Shown: positions 8,474 to 16,730, counted from the first letter of the stretch. The stretch is 64,000 bases of DNA from JAICUY01 sp038250515 (GCA_038250515.1 JBBSCG010000004.1:1-64000), one strand, 5' to 3'. Numbers and translations are program-made. The notes: generated by a model from the letters alone, not told the origin.

Positions 8474-8908
8474 ATGGCGATGTTCAGTACGATTACTGCA
8501 CTCGGTGTTGCCACCCTCTTTCTCGTGTCGGGTATTGCGAAGGTTACCAATCCAAGCAGTTTTCGTTCGGTTCTGTTCAGTACCTACCACATGCCTCGAC
8601 GATTGGCATTTGTCGCGTCGTTCGGCGTACCGCTCGCAGAGATCGTTTTGGCTGTGCTTCTGCTTGTCCCAAAAGTGCGACCAATCGGACTGATCGCGGC
8701 CGTTTGCCTGTTCCTGGTGTTCACTTTGACCCAAGCGGTGGCCTGGTCGGCCGGATGGAGCGGCGAGTGTGGCTGCTTCGGGAGCCTCAAACGGCAGCAC
8801 CTAGGAGGCCGGACCCTCTTGCAGGTCACACTCTTGGCTCTCGTCACGAGCGTCGCCATGGCGCTGTCGATAAACGAAGCCTCTACCCACGTGGCTGGGC
8901 TTCGGTGA
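8474..8908 (+). CDS. MauE/DoxX-like membrane redox protein
   Basis: A 144-residue four-helix membrane protein, 3 nt after the permease gene. The start ALGVATLFLVSGIAKV and the central FGVPLAEIVLAVLLL match MauE, with a conserved GECGCFG motif (C99, C101) between helices. MauE proteins assist disulfide formation in methylamine dehydrogenase and belong to a wider redox-associated family related to DoxX and VKOR partners. It overlaps the thioredoxin gene by 4 nt. In this context it likely passes electrons from the thioredoxin during oxidation of the exported cysteine-rich peptide; that is inference. Confidence 0.82.
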   Translation: MAMFSTITALGVATLFLVSGIAKVTNPSSFRSVLFSTYHMPRRLAFVASFGVPLAEIVLAVLLLVPKVRPIGLIAAVCLFLVFTLTQAVAWSAGWSGECGCFGSLKRQHLGGRTLLQVTLLALVTSVAMALSINEASTHVAGLR

Positions 8909-9450
8909 CCGACTTGCTTCCTATTATCACCTCCGTTGCGGCAGTGATCCTGTCAGCCCTTGCGCTCGCTCTGGCGGCGGGTGCGACGCTCAGGTTAGCG
9001 AGGTTGGAGCGAGCCGTTCAAGGGTCTACGCGAGGACTGCCAAATGGATCAGTTGCGCCGCTCAAGCCGCTCGAGACACTCATCGGGAGTGGGAACTCAG
9101 AGATGTGGATGGAGGGGCCATCACTCATCATCTTCGCAAGTGCCGCTTGCCCACCCTGCCGTGAACTGATGGAGACCATCGAAGATCTCGCCACTCCCTT
9201 CTCAGGGCGGGTGTTGGTTGCCGATGTCGGCGCAGATACCGAAACGTTGAGGCGAATGGTCCGATCCGATGCGGCGAAGGTTCGGAACGATCAAGATCGC
9301 ATTTTGCAGCATGCCTTTGGGAGCGACACCACTCCCCATTCGTTTCTTGTCCTGCACGGCGAGGTCGCCGACCAAGCGATAGGCAGCGATATTCAGCGAT
9401 TGGTGGAGCACGCGCGGACCGGCGCGAAGCAAACGCAAACCACGGCATGA
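8905..9450 (+). CDS. Membrane-anchored thioredoxin-like protein (MauD type)
   Basis: A 181-residue protein. GTG 8905 is chosen because it overlaps the MauE stop (GTGA); the frame is open further upstream only inside the permease gene. An N-terminal membrane anchor (ITSVAAVILSALALALAAGA) is followed by a thioredoxin fold with FASAACPPCREL (CPPC at 82-85) and a cis-proline motif TPHSFLV. This is the architecture of MauD, a periplasmic disulfide oxidoreductase paired with MauE. It overlaps the PadR gene (ATGA). It should exchange disulfides outside the membrane. Confidence 0.85.
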   Translation: MTDLLPIITSVAAVILSALALALAAGATLRLARLERAVQGSTRGLPNGSVAPLKPLETLIGSGNSEMWMEGPSLIIFASAACPPCRELMETIEDLATPFSGRVLVADVGADTETLRRMVRSDAAKVRNDQDRILQHAFGSDTTPHSFLVLHGEVADQAIGSDIQRLVEHARTGAKQTQTTA

Positions 9451-9998
9451 GCCTGCAGGGAGCGCTCGCCGGCCTGCTCCTTCGGGGTCCTGCGCACGGT
9501 TACGAACTGCATGCTGCGCTCGAGGCGGAGTTAGGCCCCCTCTGGTCGGTGCGCGCAAGTCAGGTGTATCTAACCTTGGGCAGAATGACCCGAGACGGCC
9601 TGATCCGTTCGCGGCGTGTGCGTCAGTCGTCACGCCCCGACCGGCAGATACTGACCCTCACTGCGTCGGGGCGCACGCTCGCCAGCTCGTTCTTGATGGA
9701 CGAGGGTCCTGCAGCCGAAATGGTCGTACGACTATGCATCGCCCGGCTCTCGACGCCCGAGAGCTTTGGCGCGGTGTTGGATGCGATCACCGAGGAGCAG
9801 TCCGCCGCCGTACATCGCCTGCGCCGCCTGCTGCCGGGGTCCGAGGCCGGATTTCAAGAAGAGGCGCTGCAGTTGGAGATTGCGCGCCGCGAAGCGGACT
9901 TGCGGTGGCTCGCCGTCGTGCGCGATAAGGCGGATGCCGTCGTCGACCGGCCTCCGGCGCGGAATATGGCAGACACGGTGATCCGCCTTGCGCGATAG
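9447..9998 (+). CDS. PadR-family transcriptional regulator
   Basis: A 183-residue regulator. Residues 1-75 are the PadR winged helix: ALAGLLLRGPAHGYELH, VYLTLGRMTRDGLIRS and a basic wing RPDRQILTLTASG. The C-terminal ~100 residues form the Vir-type helical dimerisation region (QLEIARREADLRWLAVV). PadR proteins often repress adjacent ABC transporter genes and respond to small toxic compounds or envelope stress. Embedded between the thioredoxin gene and the ATPase gene with overlaps on both sides, it probably autoregulates the cassette. The palindrome in the promoter at 5400-5409 is a candidate site. Confidence 0.88.
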   Translation: MSLQGALAGLLLRGPAHGYELHAALEAELGPLWSVRASQVYLTLGRMTRDGLIRSRRVRQSSRPDRQILTLTASGRTLASSFLMDEGPAAEMVVRLCIARLSTPESFGAVLDAITEEQSAAVHRLRRLLPGSEAGFQEEALQLEIARREADLRWLAVVRDKADAVVDRPPARNMADTVIRLAR

Positions 9999-10716
9999 AG
10001 TCGCCATCTCGTTGCAGGGCGCCGGACGCACGTACCGCGAGGCCGCGCAGAGCATCGCCGCGCTGCGCGATCTCACCCTTGACATCGCCTACAATGAGAG
10101 TCTGGCCGTGACCGGCCCTTCCGGGTCCGGCAAGACGACTCTCTTGCACTTGATCGCTGGACTCGATCGTCCTACCAGCGGGACCGTCACGGTCCTTGGT
10201 CAGCGGCTGGAGGACGCATCGGAAGGGACTCTGACCAGGTTTCGCGCCAAGCGGGTAGGTATCGTGTTCCAGGATCCGCATCTGCTTCCCGGGCTATCAG
10301 CTCTCAACAACATCGTGATAGCCGGCCTGCCGTATGCCTCCCGAAAGCTGCTCGAGTCCGAGGCTAGGGAGTTGTTGGAGGCTGTCGGATTAGGTGCGCG
10401 GATGGATGCTTCACCCACCCGACTGTCGGGGGGAGAGCGCCAGCGTGTCGGGATTGCGCGTGCGCTGCTTGGGGGCCGGCCGATTCTCGTCGCGGATGAG
10501 CCGACGGGCAATCTTGACGCTGCGACCACGGAGGAGATCCTCTCACTTATCGATCGCCTCCGGCTGCAGCGTGAACTCACGGTCGTACTCGCGACACACG
10601 ACCCGGCTGTGGCAAGCTTCGCTGACCGCGTGGTGCGGCTGATCGACGGACGGCTCGACGGGGAGCACCGACCGAATCGCCCCGGCCCACTCGAGGTCCA
10701 TGAGCTCGATTCGTAG
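9988..10716 (+). CDS. ABC transporter ATP-binding protein (LolD/MacB type)
   Basis: A 242-residue ATPase. Walker A GPSGSGKTT, Q-loop VFQDPHLLPGLSA, signature LSGGERQRVGIARAL, Walker B ILVADEPTGNLD and the H-loop ATHDP are intact. The EPTGNLD form and the short length are typical of ATPases that pair with FtsX-type permeases. A TTG start overlaps the PadR gene by 11 nt, so translation is coupled. It should power the large permease encoded at the front of the cassette. Confidence 0.9.
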   Translation: MRDRVAISLQGAGRTYREAAQSIAALRDLTLDIAYNESLAVTGPSGSGKTTLLHLIAGLDRPTSGTVTVLGQRLEDASEGTLTRFRAKRVGIVFQDPHLLPGLSALNNIVIAGLPYASRKLLESEARELLEAVGLGARMDASPTRLSGGERQRVGIARALLGGRPILVADEPTGNLDAATTEEILSLIDRLRLQRELTVVLATHDPAVASFADRVVRLIDGRLDGEHRPNRPGPLEVHELDS

Positions 10717-10888
10717 GAGTACGAGCGTACCCTTGCCCAGCCGCGACGACGCCTCGACCGCGGTGCCTCCCCACACAGACCCTGCAGGGCCGCAAACGGC
10801 CTGATGAGGGTCGGCGGAACGCGCCTCTTGCGTACCGGCTCTTGCATGGCGCCACTTGCGATGGCGCGGCGGATTGAGTTAGCGCCAG

Positions 10889-10917
10889 TTGACGCCTGGC
10901 CGCCAGCGGCTCATGAT
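10889..10917 (+). promoter_or_regulatory. Promoter of the trp operon
   Basis: TTGACG (10889-10894) and CATGAT (10912-10917) have a 17-nt spacer, ~20 nt upstream of the T-box leader. Bases 10717-10888 between the ABC gene and this promoter hold nothing else that I recognise. Confidence 0.6.
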
Positions 10918-10934
10918 GCGCGCTCAATCGAACA

Positions 10935-11195
10935 CGACAGGCGTCGACCGGGACGAGTACTCCGCCTCGACAGGCCACTTCAGCGAGCCGGGATGGTGCA
11001 AGCCGGCGTGGACCGCACGGACGAACTGGACCCGCGAGCTTCGCTCCGAACCCCGATCAGGGCAGTAGGCGGCGACGGACGTGAGCCACCGTTAGCATCG
11101 GGCTCGAACCAAGCGCGGATCTGCTCGGCGGATCCGAACCAGGGTGGCACCGCGGAAGAACGCCTCCGTCCCTTCAATGGATGGAGGCGTTGTCA
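10935..11195 (+). ncRNA. Tryptophan-type T-box leader
   Basis: The T-box core AGGGTGGCACCGCGG is at 11141-11155. Its bulge TGGC pairs with a tRNA ending GCCA, and bacterial tRNA-Trp has G at the discriminator position. Upstream, GGGACGAGTAC near 10950 resembles the start of Stem I, GGGATGGTGCAAGCC (10990-11004) its distal part, and a candidate Trp specifier codon TGG sits at 11027-11029 in CGAACTGGACC. A 12-bp hairpin follows the core. Uncharged tRNA-Trp should allow expression of trpD-trpCFB-trpA. Stem I boundaries are estimated. Confidence 0.88.
11160..11190 (+). terminator. T-box terminator or sequestering hairpin
   Basis: Arms 11160-11171 and 11179-11190 form 12 pairs (one G-T) around a 7-nt loop. 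A long T-run is missing (TTGTCAT follows), so attenuation may be atypical. The Shine-Dalgarno GGAAGG lies just downstream at 11201-11206. Confidence 0.65.
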
Positions 11196-11215
11196 TATCC
11201 GGAAGGATGAAACCC

Positions 11216-12259
11216 ATGGCGAGCAGGACGGACGAATCGGCCCAGCACCGGCCGGCGGTGGCAGCCGCGGTCGAGCTCGTCGCCAACGGCGCCCCGATGC
11301 CGGCACCCCTCGCTGAGGCGGCCATGGAAGAGCTGATGGACGGCAGCGCGCCGGCCATCCAGGTGGCGGCGCTGCTGGCCATGCTGCGCCTGCGAGGCGA
11401 GACGCCGGAAGAGCTGGCGGCGTTTGCCCGGGTCATGCGTGCGCGCGCCGTGCACGTCGAGGCTCCCGAGAACGCGGTCGATCTGTGCGGCACCGGCGCC
11501 GACGGAAGCGGCACCTTCAACATCTCGACGCTGGCCGCCTTCGTGGTGGCCGGAGCGGGTGTGCCGGTGGCAAAGCACGGCAATCGCGCGATCACCAGCC
11601 GATGCGGATCCGCGGACCTGATCGAGGCGCTTGGCATCCCGCTCGATCCGGGACCCGAAACAGTGGCGAGGTCCATCCGCGAGACCTGCTTCGGCTTCAT
11701 GTTCGCGCCGTCCTACCACCCAGCGCTCAAGCACGCCATACCTATCCGTCGCGAGCTGCCGATCCGCACCGTCTTCAATCTCCTTGGACCGATTTCGTCG
11801 CCGGCGGGCGTTCGCCGCCAGCTGCTTGGCGTGGCCGATGTGGGCCTGCTGCCGCTCATCGCCGGGGCGCTGGCCCGACTGCAGACGCTGCGAGCGCTGG
11901 TCATCCACTCCCCGGAGGGTTTGGACGAGCTGACGCTCAATGGCCCGAACCGGGCGATGCTGGTCGAAGGCCGCACCGTGTCAGAGATGGAGATCGACGC
12001 CGCGGCCTTCGGGTTGAAGCGAGCGCCAGCCTCCGCGTTGGCCGGCGGTGACGCGCAGCTCAACGCAGCCATCGCCATGTCCGTGCTCGGCGGCGAGCCG
12101 GGCCCGGCGCGTGATGTGACGCTGCTCAACGCCGGCGCGGCGCTTTTCGCGGCGGGACGAGTGGCGGATGTTGCCGAGGGCGTCGAGCTGGCGGCGACCT
12201 CCATCGATTCAGGCAAGGCCGCTGAGGTCGTCACCGCGGCAGCAGCGATCATAGCATGA
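11216..12259 (+). CDS. trpD: Anthranilate phosphoribosyltransferase
   Basis: A 347-residue enzyme that joins anthranilate to PRPP in tryptophan synthesis. The PRPP and metal sites are visible: DLCGTGADGSGTFNIST, KHGNRAITSRCGSAD and RTVFNLLGPISSPA. ATG 11216 is chosen because GGAAGG (11201-11206) is 9 nt upstream; the frame is open through the T-box hairpin, but that part is leader. It is the first gene after the T-box and overlaps the next gene by ATGA. No trpE or trpG is present in this window. Confidence 0.95.
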   Translation: MASRTDESAQHRPAVAAAVELVANGAPMPAPLAEAAMEELMDGSAPAIQVAALLAMLRLRGETPEELAAFARVMRARAVHVEAPENAVDLCGTGADGSGTFNISTLAAFVVAGAGVPVAKHGNRAITSRCGSADLIEALGIPLDPGPETVARSIRETCFGFMFAPSYHPALKHAIPIRRELPIRTVFNLLGPISSPAGVRRQLLGVADVGLLPLIAGALARLQTLRALVIHSPEGLDELTLNGPNRAMLVEGRTVSEMEIDAAAFGLKRAPASALAGGDAQLNAAIAMSVLGGEPGPARDVTLLNAGAALFAAGRVADVAEGVELAATSIDSGKAAEVVTAAAAIIA

Positions 12260-14922
12260 CCATTCTCGATCAGCTGCTCACGGCGTCGCGGGCTCGTGCG
12301 CGGCACGACGCACGGATCGTGCCGTTCCGCGAGCTGCGCCACGAGGTCAACGCCCTTCCGCCGGCGCGACGCTTTGAGGCGGCACTGCGCTACGGCAATC
12401 GGCTGGGTGTCATCGCCGAGATCAAGCGCACTTCGCCGTCCGCGGGCAGCTTTGCCGCTTTCGGTGGCGTGGCACAGCTGGCGCACGGGTATTTCGAAGC
12501 CGGCGCGGCTGCGCTTTCGATCCTGACCGAGCCGACGCACTTCGGCGGCAGCGACGAGGACCTGCGGGCGGCGTCAGGCATCGGTCTGCCGGTCCTGCGG
12601 AAGGATTTCACGACGAATGCCTACCAGGTCTTCCAGGCGCGAGCCATCGGGGCCGATGCGGTCCTGCTGATCGCGCGCGCCCTGCCGGGCGACGCGCTGC
12701 GCCAGCTGCTCGAAGCGGCCGCCGAGGCCGGCCTGGACGGCCTGGTCGAGGTGCACGACCAGGCCGAGCTGGAGCGGGCGCTCGAAGCGGACGCGACGCT
12801 GATCGGCGTCAATGCCCGCGATCTCGCGACGCTCGAGACGGACGTGCCGCGTGCCCTTCGCCTCGTCGAGCAGGCGCAATCCTCGGGCGCCACCCTCATC
12901 GCGGAGAGTGGCCTGTCCACTGCTGATGATCTCGCGCGGGCTGGGGAGACCGGCGCACACGGCGTCCTCGTCGGCGCGAGCCTGCTGGCGTCGGCCGATC
13001 CCGCCGGCACCGCCCGGCGACTGATCGAGGTTGCGCCGCGACGTGAGGCGCCCAGCGTGCCGGAGCATCCAACACGTGCGATGGTCAAGGTCTGCGGAAC
13101 GCGGACTGAGGCCGGCGTTCGCGCGGCCGTCGCCGCGGGTGCGGACTTCGTCGGGTTCGTGGTGGCGTCCGAACGGCGTCGCCGCGTCGGCGCTGAACGC
13201 GTCGCTGAGCTTGCCCGAGGGCTCAATGGCGGACCGAAGCCGGTCCTCGTCTTCCATCGGCCGACCCGTGATCAGGTCGAAGCGGCCATCACGGAGAGCG
13301 GCATCCGCAACATCCAGCTGTCCGGCTTCAGCGCGCCGCCGCCCTGGGCTGCAAACGTCGACCACGACGAGCTGATCGGCGTCCTGCACGGCGGACCGGG
13401 TGCGCGCGAGACGTTGCAGCACGCCGAAGCGTGGTATGCCGCCGGCGCGACCCGGATCCTGTTGGAGGGCGCGACTGGCGCCGAAGGCGGCGGCTCGGGC
13501 CGCACGCCGCCGCTGGAGCTCCTGCGGCGACTGAACCGCATCCTGCCTATGGGTTTGGCCGGAGGGCTGGTGCCCGCGAACGTGAGCCGCGCGACGGCCA
13601 TCGCCCGGCCGGCGCTCGTCGACGCCAGCGGGGGATTGGAGCGTGACGGAGAGCCAGACCCCCAGCGGGTCACGGCCTTTGTGCGCAATGCGCGTCGCGA
13701 CCCGACCGGCGCCGACCGCGTCGACGCCCGGGGCCGCTTCGGCCGCTTCGGCGGGCGCTACGTTCCCGAGACGCTCATCCCGGCACTCGACGAGCTGACC
13801 GACGCCTGGACGATCGCGCGCCGCGACCCGGCGTACACCGCCGAGCTCAGCAGCCTGCATCGCGATTTCATCGGTCGTGCCACGCCGATCTTCGAGATCC
13901 CGCCCGACGCGCTCGCGGAGCGCGGCGGAATCGGTCAACGGGTATTCCTCAAGCGCGAGGATTTGGCGCACACCGGCGCGCACAAGATCAACAACGCCAT
14001 CGGGCAGACGCTGCTGGCCAAGCGTATGGGCAAGCCGCGGGTGATCGCCGAAACCGGTGCGGGTCAGCATGGCGTCGCGACCGCGACCGCCTGTGCGCTG
14101 CTCGGCCTGGAGTGCGTCGTCTACATGGGCACGACCGACATCGAGCGCCAGGCGCCGAATGTCCAGCGCATGCACCTGCTCGGCGCCGAGGTTCGCCCTG
14201 TCGCCACCGGCAACGGCACGCTGCGGGACGCGCTCAATGAGGCGCTGCGCGACTGGGTTGCGAACGTCGAGACGACCTTCTACGTCCTCGGCTCAGCCGC
14301 TGGCCCGCATCCCTATCCGGACATGGTCGCCGAGCTCCAGTCCGTGATCGGCCGCGAGGCACGCGCGCAGATGCTGGAACGCCTCGGCCGGCTGCCTGAC
14401 GTCGCGATGGCCTGCGTCGGAGGTGGTAGCAATGCCATTGGCCTCTTACGGCCGTTCCTCGACACGCCGGTGCGGCTGATCGGCGTCGAGGCGGGTGGCC
14501 GCGGCGACGCGCTCGGTGACAATGCCGCCTCGCTCGGCCTCGGCCGTCCGGGCGTGCTCCACGGCGCCTTCACGATGCTGACCCAGACCGCCGACGGGCA
14601 GGTCGTCGAGCCGCATTCGCTCTCCGCGGGCCTCGACTATCCTGGTGTCGGGCCGCAGCTGTCGGCGCTGGCGGCTTCCGGTCGCCTGCGGGTCGAGCGT
14701 GCCACGGACGATGAAGCACTCGAGGCATTGCACTGGTTGTCGCGGCGCTGCGGGATCGTGCCGGCGCTCGAGTCGGCGCACGCCGTGGCGGCGGCTCTGC
14801 GGATGCTGCCCTCGCTGCCCGCTTCGACTGCCGTGCTCGTGAATCTTTCGGGGCGGGGCGACAAGGACCTGGCGATCGTCGAGCAGGCACTGCCCTCCGC
14901 GGTGGCTGCCGTGACTGCATGA
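12256..14922 (+). CDS. trpCFB: Trifunctional TrpC-TrpF-TrpB fusion
   Basis: An 888-residue protein with three domains. Residues 1-260 are indole-3-glycerol-phosphate synthase (AEIKRTSPSAG with K57, VLRKDF, IAESGL). Residues 275-480 are phosphoribosylanthranilate isomerase, with the catalytic Cys in MVKVCGTRTEAG (C280). At the general-acid position the usual LLD is ILLE (E404), and the usual TFDW is TPPLEL, so this domain is divergent. Residues 490-888 are tryptophan synthase beta with PLP lysine K577 in HTGAHKINN, ETGAGQHG and GGGSNAIG. It overlaps trpD and trpA by 4 nt each. The order C-F-B in one chain could pass indole glycerol phosphate towards the TrpA-TrpB tunnel. Confidence 0.95.
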   Translation: MTILDQLLTASRARARHDARIVPFRELRHEVNALPPARRFEAALRYGNRLGVIAEIKRTSPSAGSFAAFGGVAQLAHGYFEAGAAALSILTEPTHFGGSDEDLRAASGIGLPVLRKDFTTNAYQVFQARAIGADAVLLIARALPGDALRQLLEAAAEAGLDGLVEVHDQAELERALEADATLIGVNARDLATLETDVPRALRLVEQAQSSGATLIAESGLSTADDLARAGETGAHGVLVGASLLASADPAGTARRLIEVAPRREAPSVPEHPTRAMVKVCGTRTEAGVRAAVAAGADFVGFVVASERRRRVGAERVAELARGLNGGPKPVLVFHRPTRDQVEAAITESGIRNIQLSGFSAPPPWAANVDHDELIGVLHGGPGARETLQHAEAWYAAGATRILLEGATGAEGGGSGRTPPLELLRRLNRILPMGLAGGLVPANVSRATAIARPALVDASGGLERDGEPDPQRVTAFVRNARRDPTGADRVDARGRFGRFGGRYVPETLIPALDELTDAWTIARRDPAYTAELSSLHRDFIGRATPIFEIPPDALAERGGIGQRVFLKREDLAHTGAHKINNAIGQTLLAKRMGKPRVIAETGAGQHGVATATACALLGLECVVYMGTTDIERQAPNVQRMHLLGAEVRPVATGNGTLRDALNEALRDWVANVETTFYVLGSAAGPHPYPDMVAELQSVIGREARAQMLERLGRLPDVAMACVGGGSNAIGLLRPFLDTPVRLIGVEAGGRGDALGDNAASLGLGRPGVLHGAFTMLTQTADGQVVEPHSLSAGLDYPGVGPQLSALAASGRLRVERATDDEALEALHWLSRRCGIVPALESAHAVAAALRMLPSLPASTAVLVNLSGRGDKDLAIVEQALPSAVAAVTA

Positions 14923-15734
14923 GCGCTTCACGGACCGATGGCGCCGCGCGCGTGCGCGCCGCCTTCTCCTCCGCGACCGATGCCGGCCGGTCGGCCTTTG
15001 TCGCCTACGTCATGGCCGGCTACCCGTCGGACCATGTCGGGACCGATGCGGGCGAGGCCGCACTTCGCTGCGGTGCGGACATCCTGGAGGTGGGTGTCCC
15101 GTTCAGCGACCCACTGGCCGACGGCCCGGTGATCGCCGAGGCGGGCCGCGTGGCGCTCAGCCACGGTGGCGGGTTCGATTCGGCCGTGCGCATGATCGCT
15201 TCGCTCCGCGAGCGTGGCCTGGATCAGCCGATCCTGGCGATGAGCTACCTCAACCCGTTGCTGGCGGTCGGCGCGGACGTCGCATTGCGCCGCCTCGCGG
15301 GGGCCGGTTGCGACGGCCTGATCCTGCCGGACCTTCCCGCCGGGGAGATGCCCGGATTCGAGCGCTCAGCCGCCGACCATCGGCTCGCCCTCACCTTCCT
15401 CGTCGCGCCGAATACGGCACCGGCCCGCATGGAGGCCGCGATCAACGCCTCGACCGGCTTCCTGTACGTCGTTCCGCTGCTGGGCGTGACCGGTGCCCGC
15501 GACCGCCTGGCCGATGGTGCGACCGCGTTGCTCGCCCGCGTGCATGAGGCAGCCGCCGGCCGCCTGCCGGTCGCCGCAGGCTTCGGCATCTCGACGCCGG
15601 AGCAGGCTCGCGCCCTGGCCGGCGTTGCGGATGGCATCGTGGTCGGCTCGGCGCTCGTCGCCGCCACGGGTGAAGGCGGACCTGGCGCTGTCGGCGACCT
15701 CGTCGCCCGATTATCTGGCGCAGTGCATGCGTAG
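14919..15734 (+). CDS. trpA: Tryptophan synthase alpha subunit
   Basis: A 271-residue TIM-barrel enzyme that cleaves indole-3-glycerol phosphate to indole. The catalytic Glu lies in ILEVGVPFSDPLADGP, and the Asp in GLILPDLPAGEM; FLYVVPLLGVTGAR forms the phosphate-side loop and IVVGSALV the end of the barrel. It should dock on the TrpB domain of the preceding fusion protein, with which it overlaps by 4 nt. It is the last gene of the trp operon. Confidence 0.95.
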   Translation: MSASRTDGAARVRAAFSSATDAGRSAFVAYVMAGYPSDHVGTDAGEAALRCGADILEVGVPFSDPLADGPVIAEAGRVALSHGGGFDSAVRMIASLRERGLDQPILAMSYLNPLLAVGADVALRRLAGAGCDGLILPDLPAGEMPGFERSAADHRLALTFLVAPNTAPARMEAAINASTGFLYVVPLLGVTGARDRLADGATALLARVHEAAAGRLPVAAGFGISTPEQARALAGVADGIVVGSALVAATGEGGPGAVGDLVARLSGAVHA

Positions 15735-15737
15735 TAT
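15732..15737 (+). promoter_or_regulatory. -10 hexamer for leaderless hydrolase transcript
   Basis: TAGTAT, 6 nt before ATG 15744, overlapping the trpA stop. No ribosome binding site. Confidence 0.5.
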
Positions 15738-15743
15738 CGCGGC

Positions 15744-16508
15744 ATGTGCTTTGAAGTAGACGCTCACCCGCCCATCGCGCCGATCCGCGGCTCGGCACTC
15801 GACTCGCGCGACCTGACGCTCACCTCCGCCGACGGCACGCAGGTCGCGGCCTTTGCGGCGCGGGCGGAGCAGCCGAGCGGCGCCGGCATCGTGATCATCC
15901 CCGACATCCGCGGGCTGCAGCCGTATTACGAAGAGCTCGCGCTGCGCTTCGCCGGAGCCGGCGTGCACGCCATCGCCTTCGACCTGTATTCGCGCAGCGC
16001 AGGCACCGGCAAGCGTGACGGTGAATTCGATTTCATGCCGCACGTCGCACAGCTCAGCTTGGACGGCCTCAACGCGGACGTCGCCGCAGCCGCCACGTAC
16101 CTTCGCTCTCCCGACGGCGGCGAGCCGCAGCGGCTCTACACCGTCGGATTTTGCGTCGGTGGGCGCATCAGCTTCCTTCAGGCGGCGACCGGCATCGGCC
16201 TCAGCGGCGTCATCGGCTTCTACGGACCGCCGGCGGGGGAGCATCGCAGCGGCCTGCCCGCTCCGACCCACGAGGCACAGCGCTTCAGCTGCCCCGTGCT
16301 CGGCCTGTTCGGCGGCGCGGACAAGTCAATCACCGCCGAGGCGCGCGACGAGTTCGACCGCTCGCTCAGCGCTGCCGGGGTGGAGCACCGCTTCGTCGTC
16401 TACGAGGGCGCGCCGCACTCGTTCTTCGACCGCAAGGCGGACGAGTACGCCGACGCATCGGCCGATGCCTGGCGTCAGATGCTCGACTTCATGCAGGTCA
16501 CGGGTTAG
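15744..16508 (+). CDS. Dienelactone hydrolase family protein
   Basis: A 254-residue alpha/beta hydrolase. The nucleophile is a cysteine in VGFCVGG (C137), as in dienelactone hydrolases, with the Asp in GLFGGADKSI and the His in GAPHSFFDR; IPDIRGLQPYYEE carries the conserved Glu. The substrate may be a dienelactone or another small ester. A TAGTAT hexamer 6 nt upstream suggests its own leaderless promoter rather than being part of the trp operon. Confidence 0.85.
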   Translation: MCFEVDAHPPIAPIRGSALDSRDLTLTSADGTQVAAFAARAEQPSGAGIVIIPDIRGLQPYYEELALRFAGAGVHAIAFDLYSRSAGTGKRDGEFDFMPHVAQLSLDGLNADVAAAATYLRSPDGGEPQRLYTVGFCVGGRISFLQAATGIGLSGVIGFYGPPAGEHRSGLPAPTHEAQRFSCPVLGLFGGADKSITAEARDEFDRSLSAAGVEHRFVVYEGAPHSFFDRKADEYADASADAWRQMLDFMQVTG

Positions 16509-16515
16509 GCCTGCG

Positions 16516-16658
16516 ACCGGCTCCGCGGCATACCGACACCCGCGGGAGTCGGTATTTCCGGGGTCTTGGGCTCATCCTGCCGTAGCGGTTCCGGTAGGAA
16601 CCGATACACGCCGTTTTGCGCGAAACCCCGTAGATACCGGCTCCGCGGGGAAGCGGTA
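16516..16658. repeat. Pair of 24-nt palindromic repeats in the intergenic region
   Basis: Two related 24-nt palindromes lie at 16531-16554 and 16635-16658 (both TACCG...CGGTA with a CCGCGGG core), and ACCGGCTCCGCGG occurs exactly at 16516-16528 and 16636-16648. A further short inverted repeat GGTTCC/GGAACC lies between. This may be a REP-like element. Confidence 0.5.
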
Positions 16659-16683
16659 CGAGCCGTGGTGGCCGCGACCAACG

Positions 16684-16714
16684 AAAAACGCCGGGGGGCG
16701 GGTGCCCCCCGGCG
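16684..16714 (-). terminator. Intrinsic terminator of the FTR1 gene
   Basis: A perfect 10-bp GC stem (16689-16698 with 16705-16714) is followed on the minus strand by TTTTT (16684-16688). Confidence 0.85.
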
Positions 16715-16730
16715 CATCGGTCAAAAGGGG

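Noticed and set aside
12574..14175. A 533-codon antisense frame inside the trpCFB fusion
   Set aside because: Shadow of a GC-rich coding strand; no family motif and no start signals.
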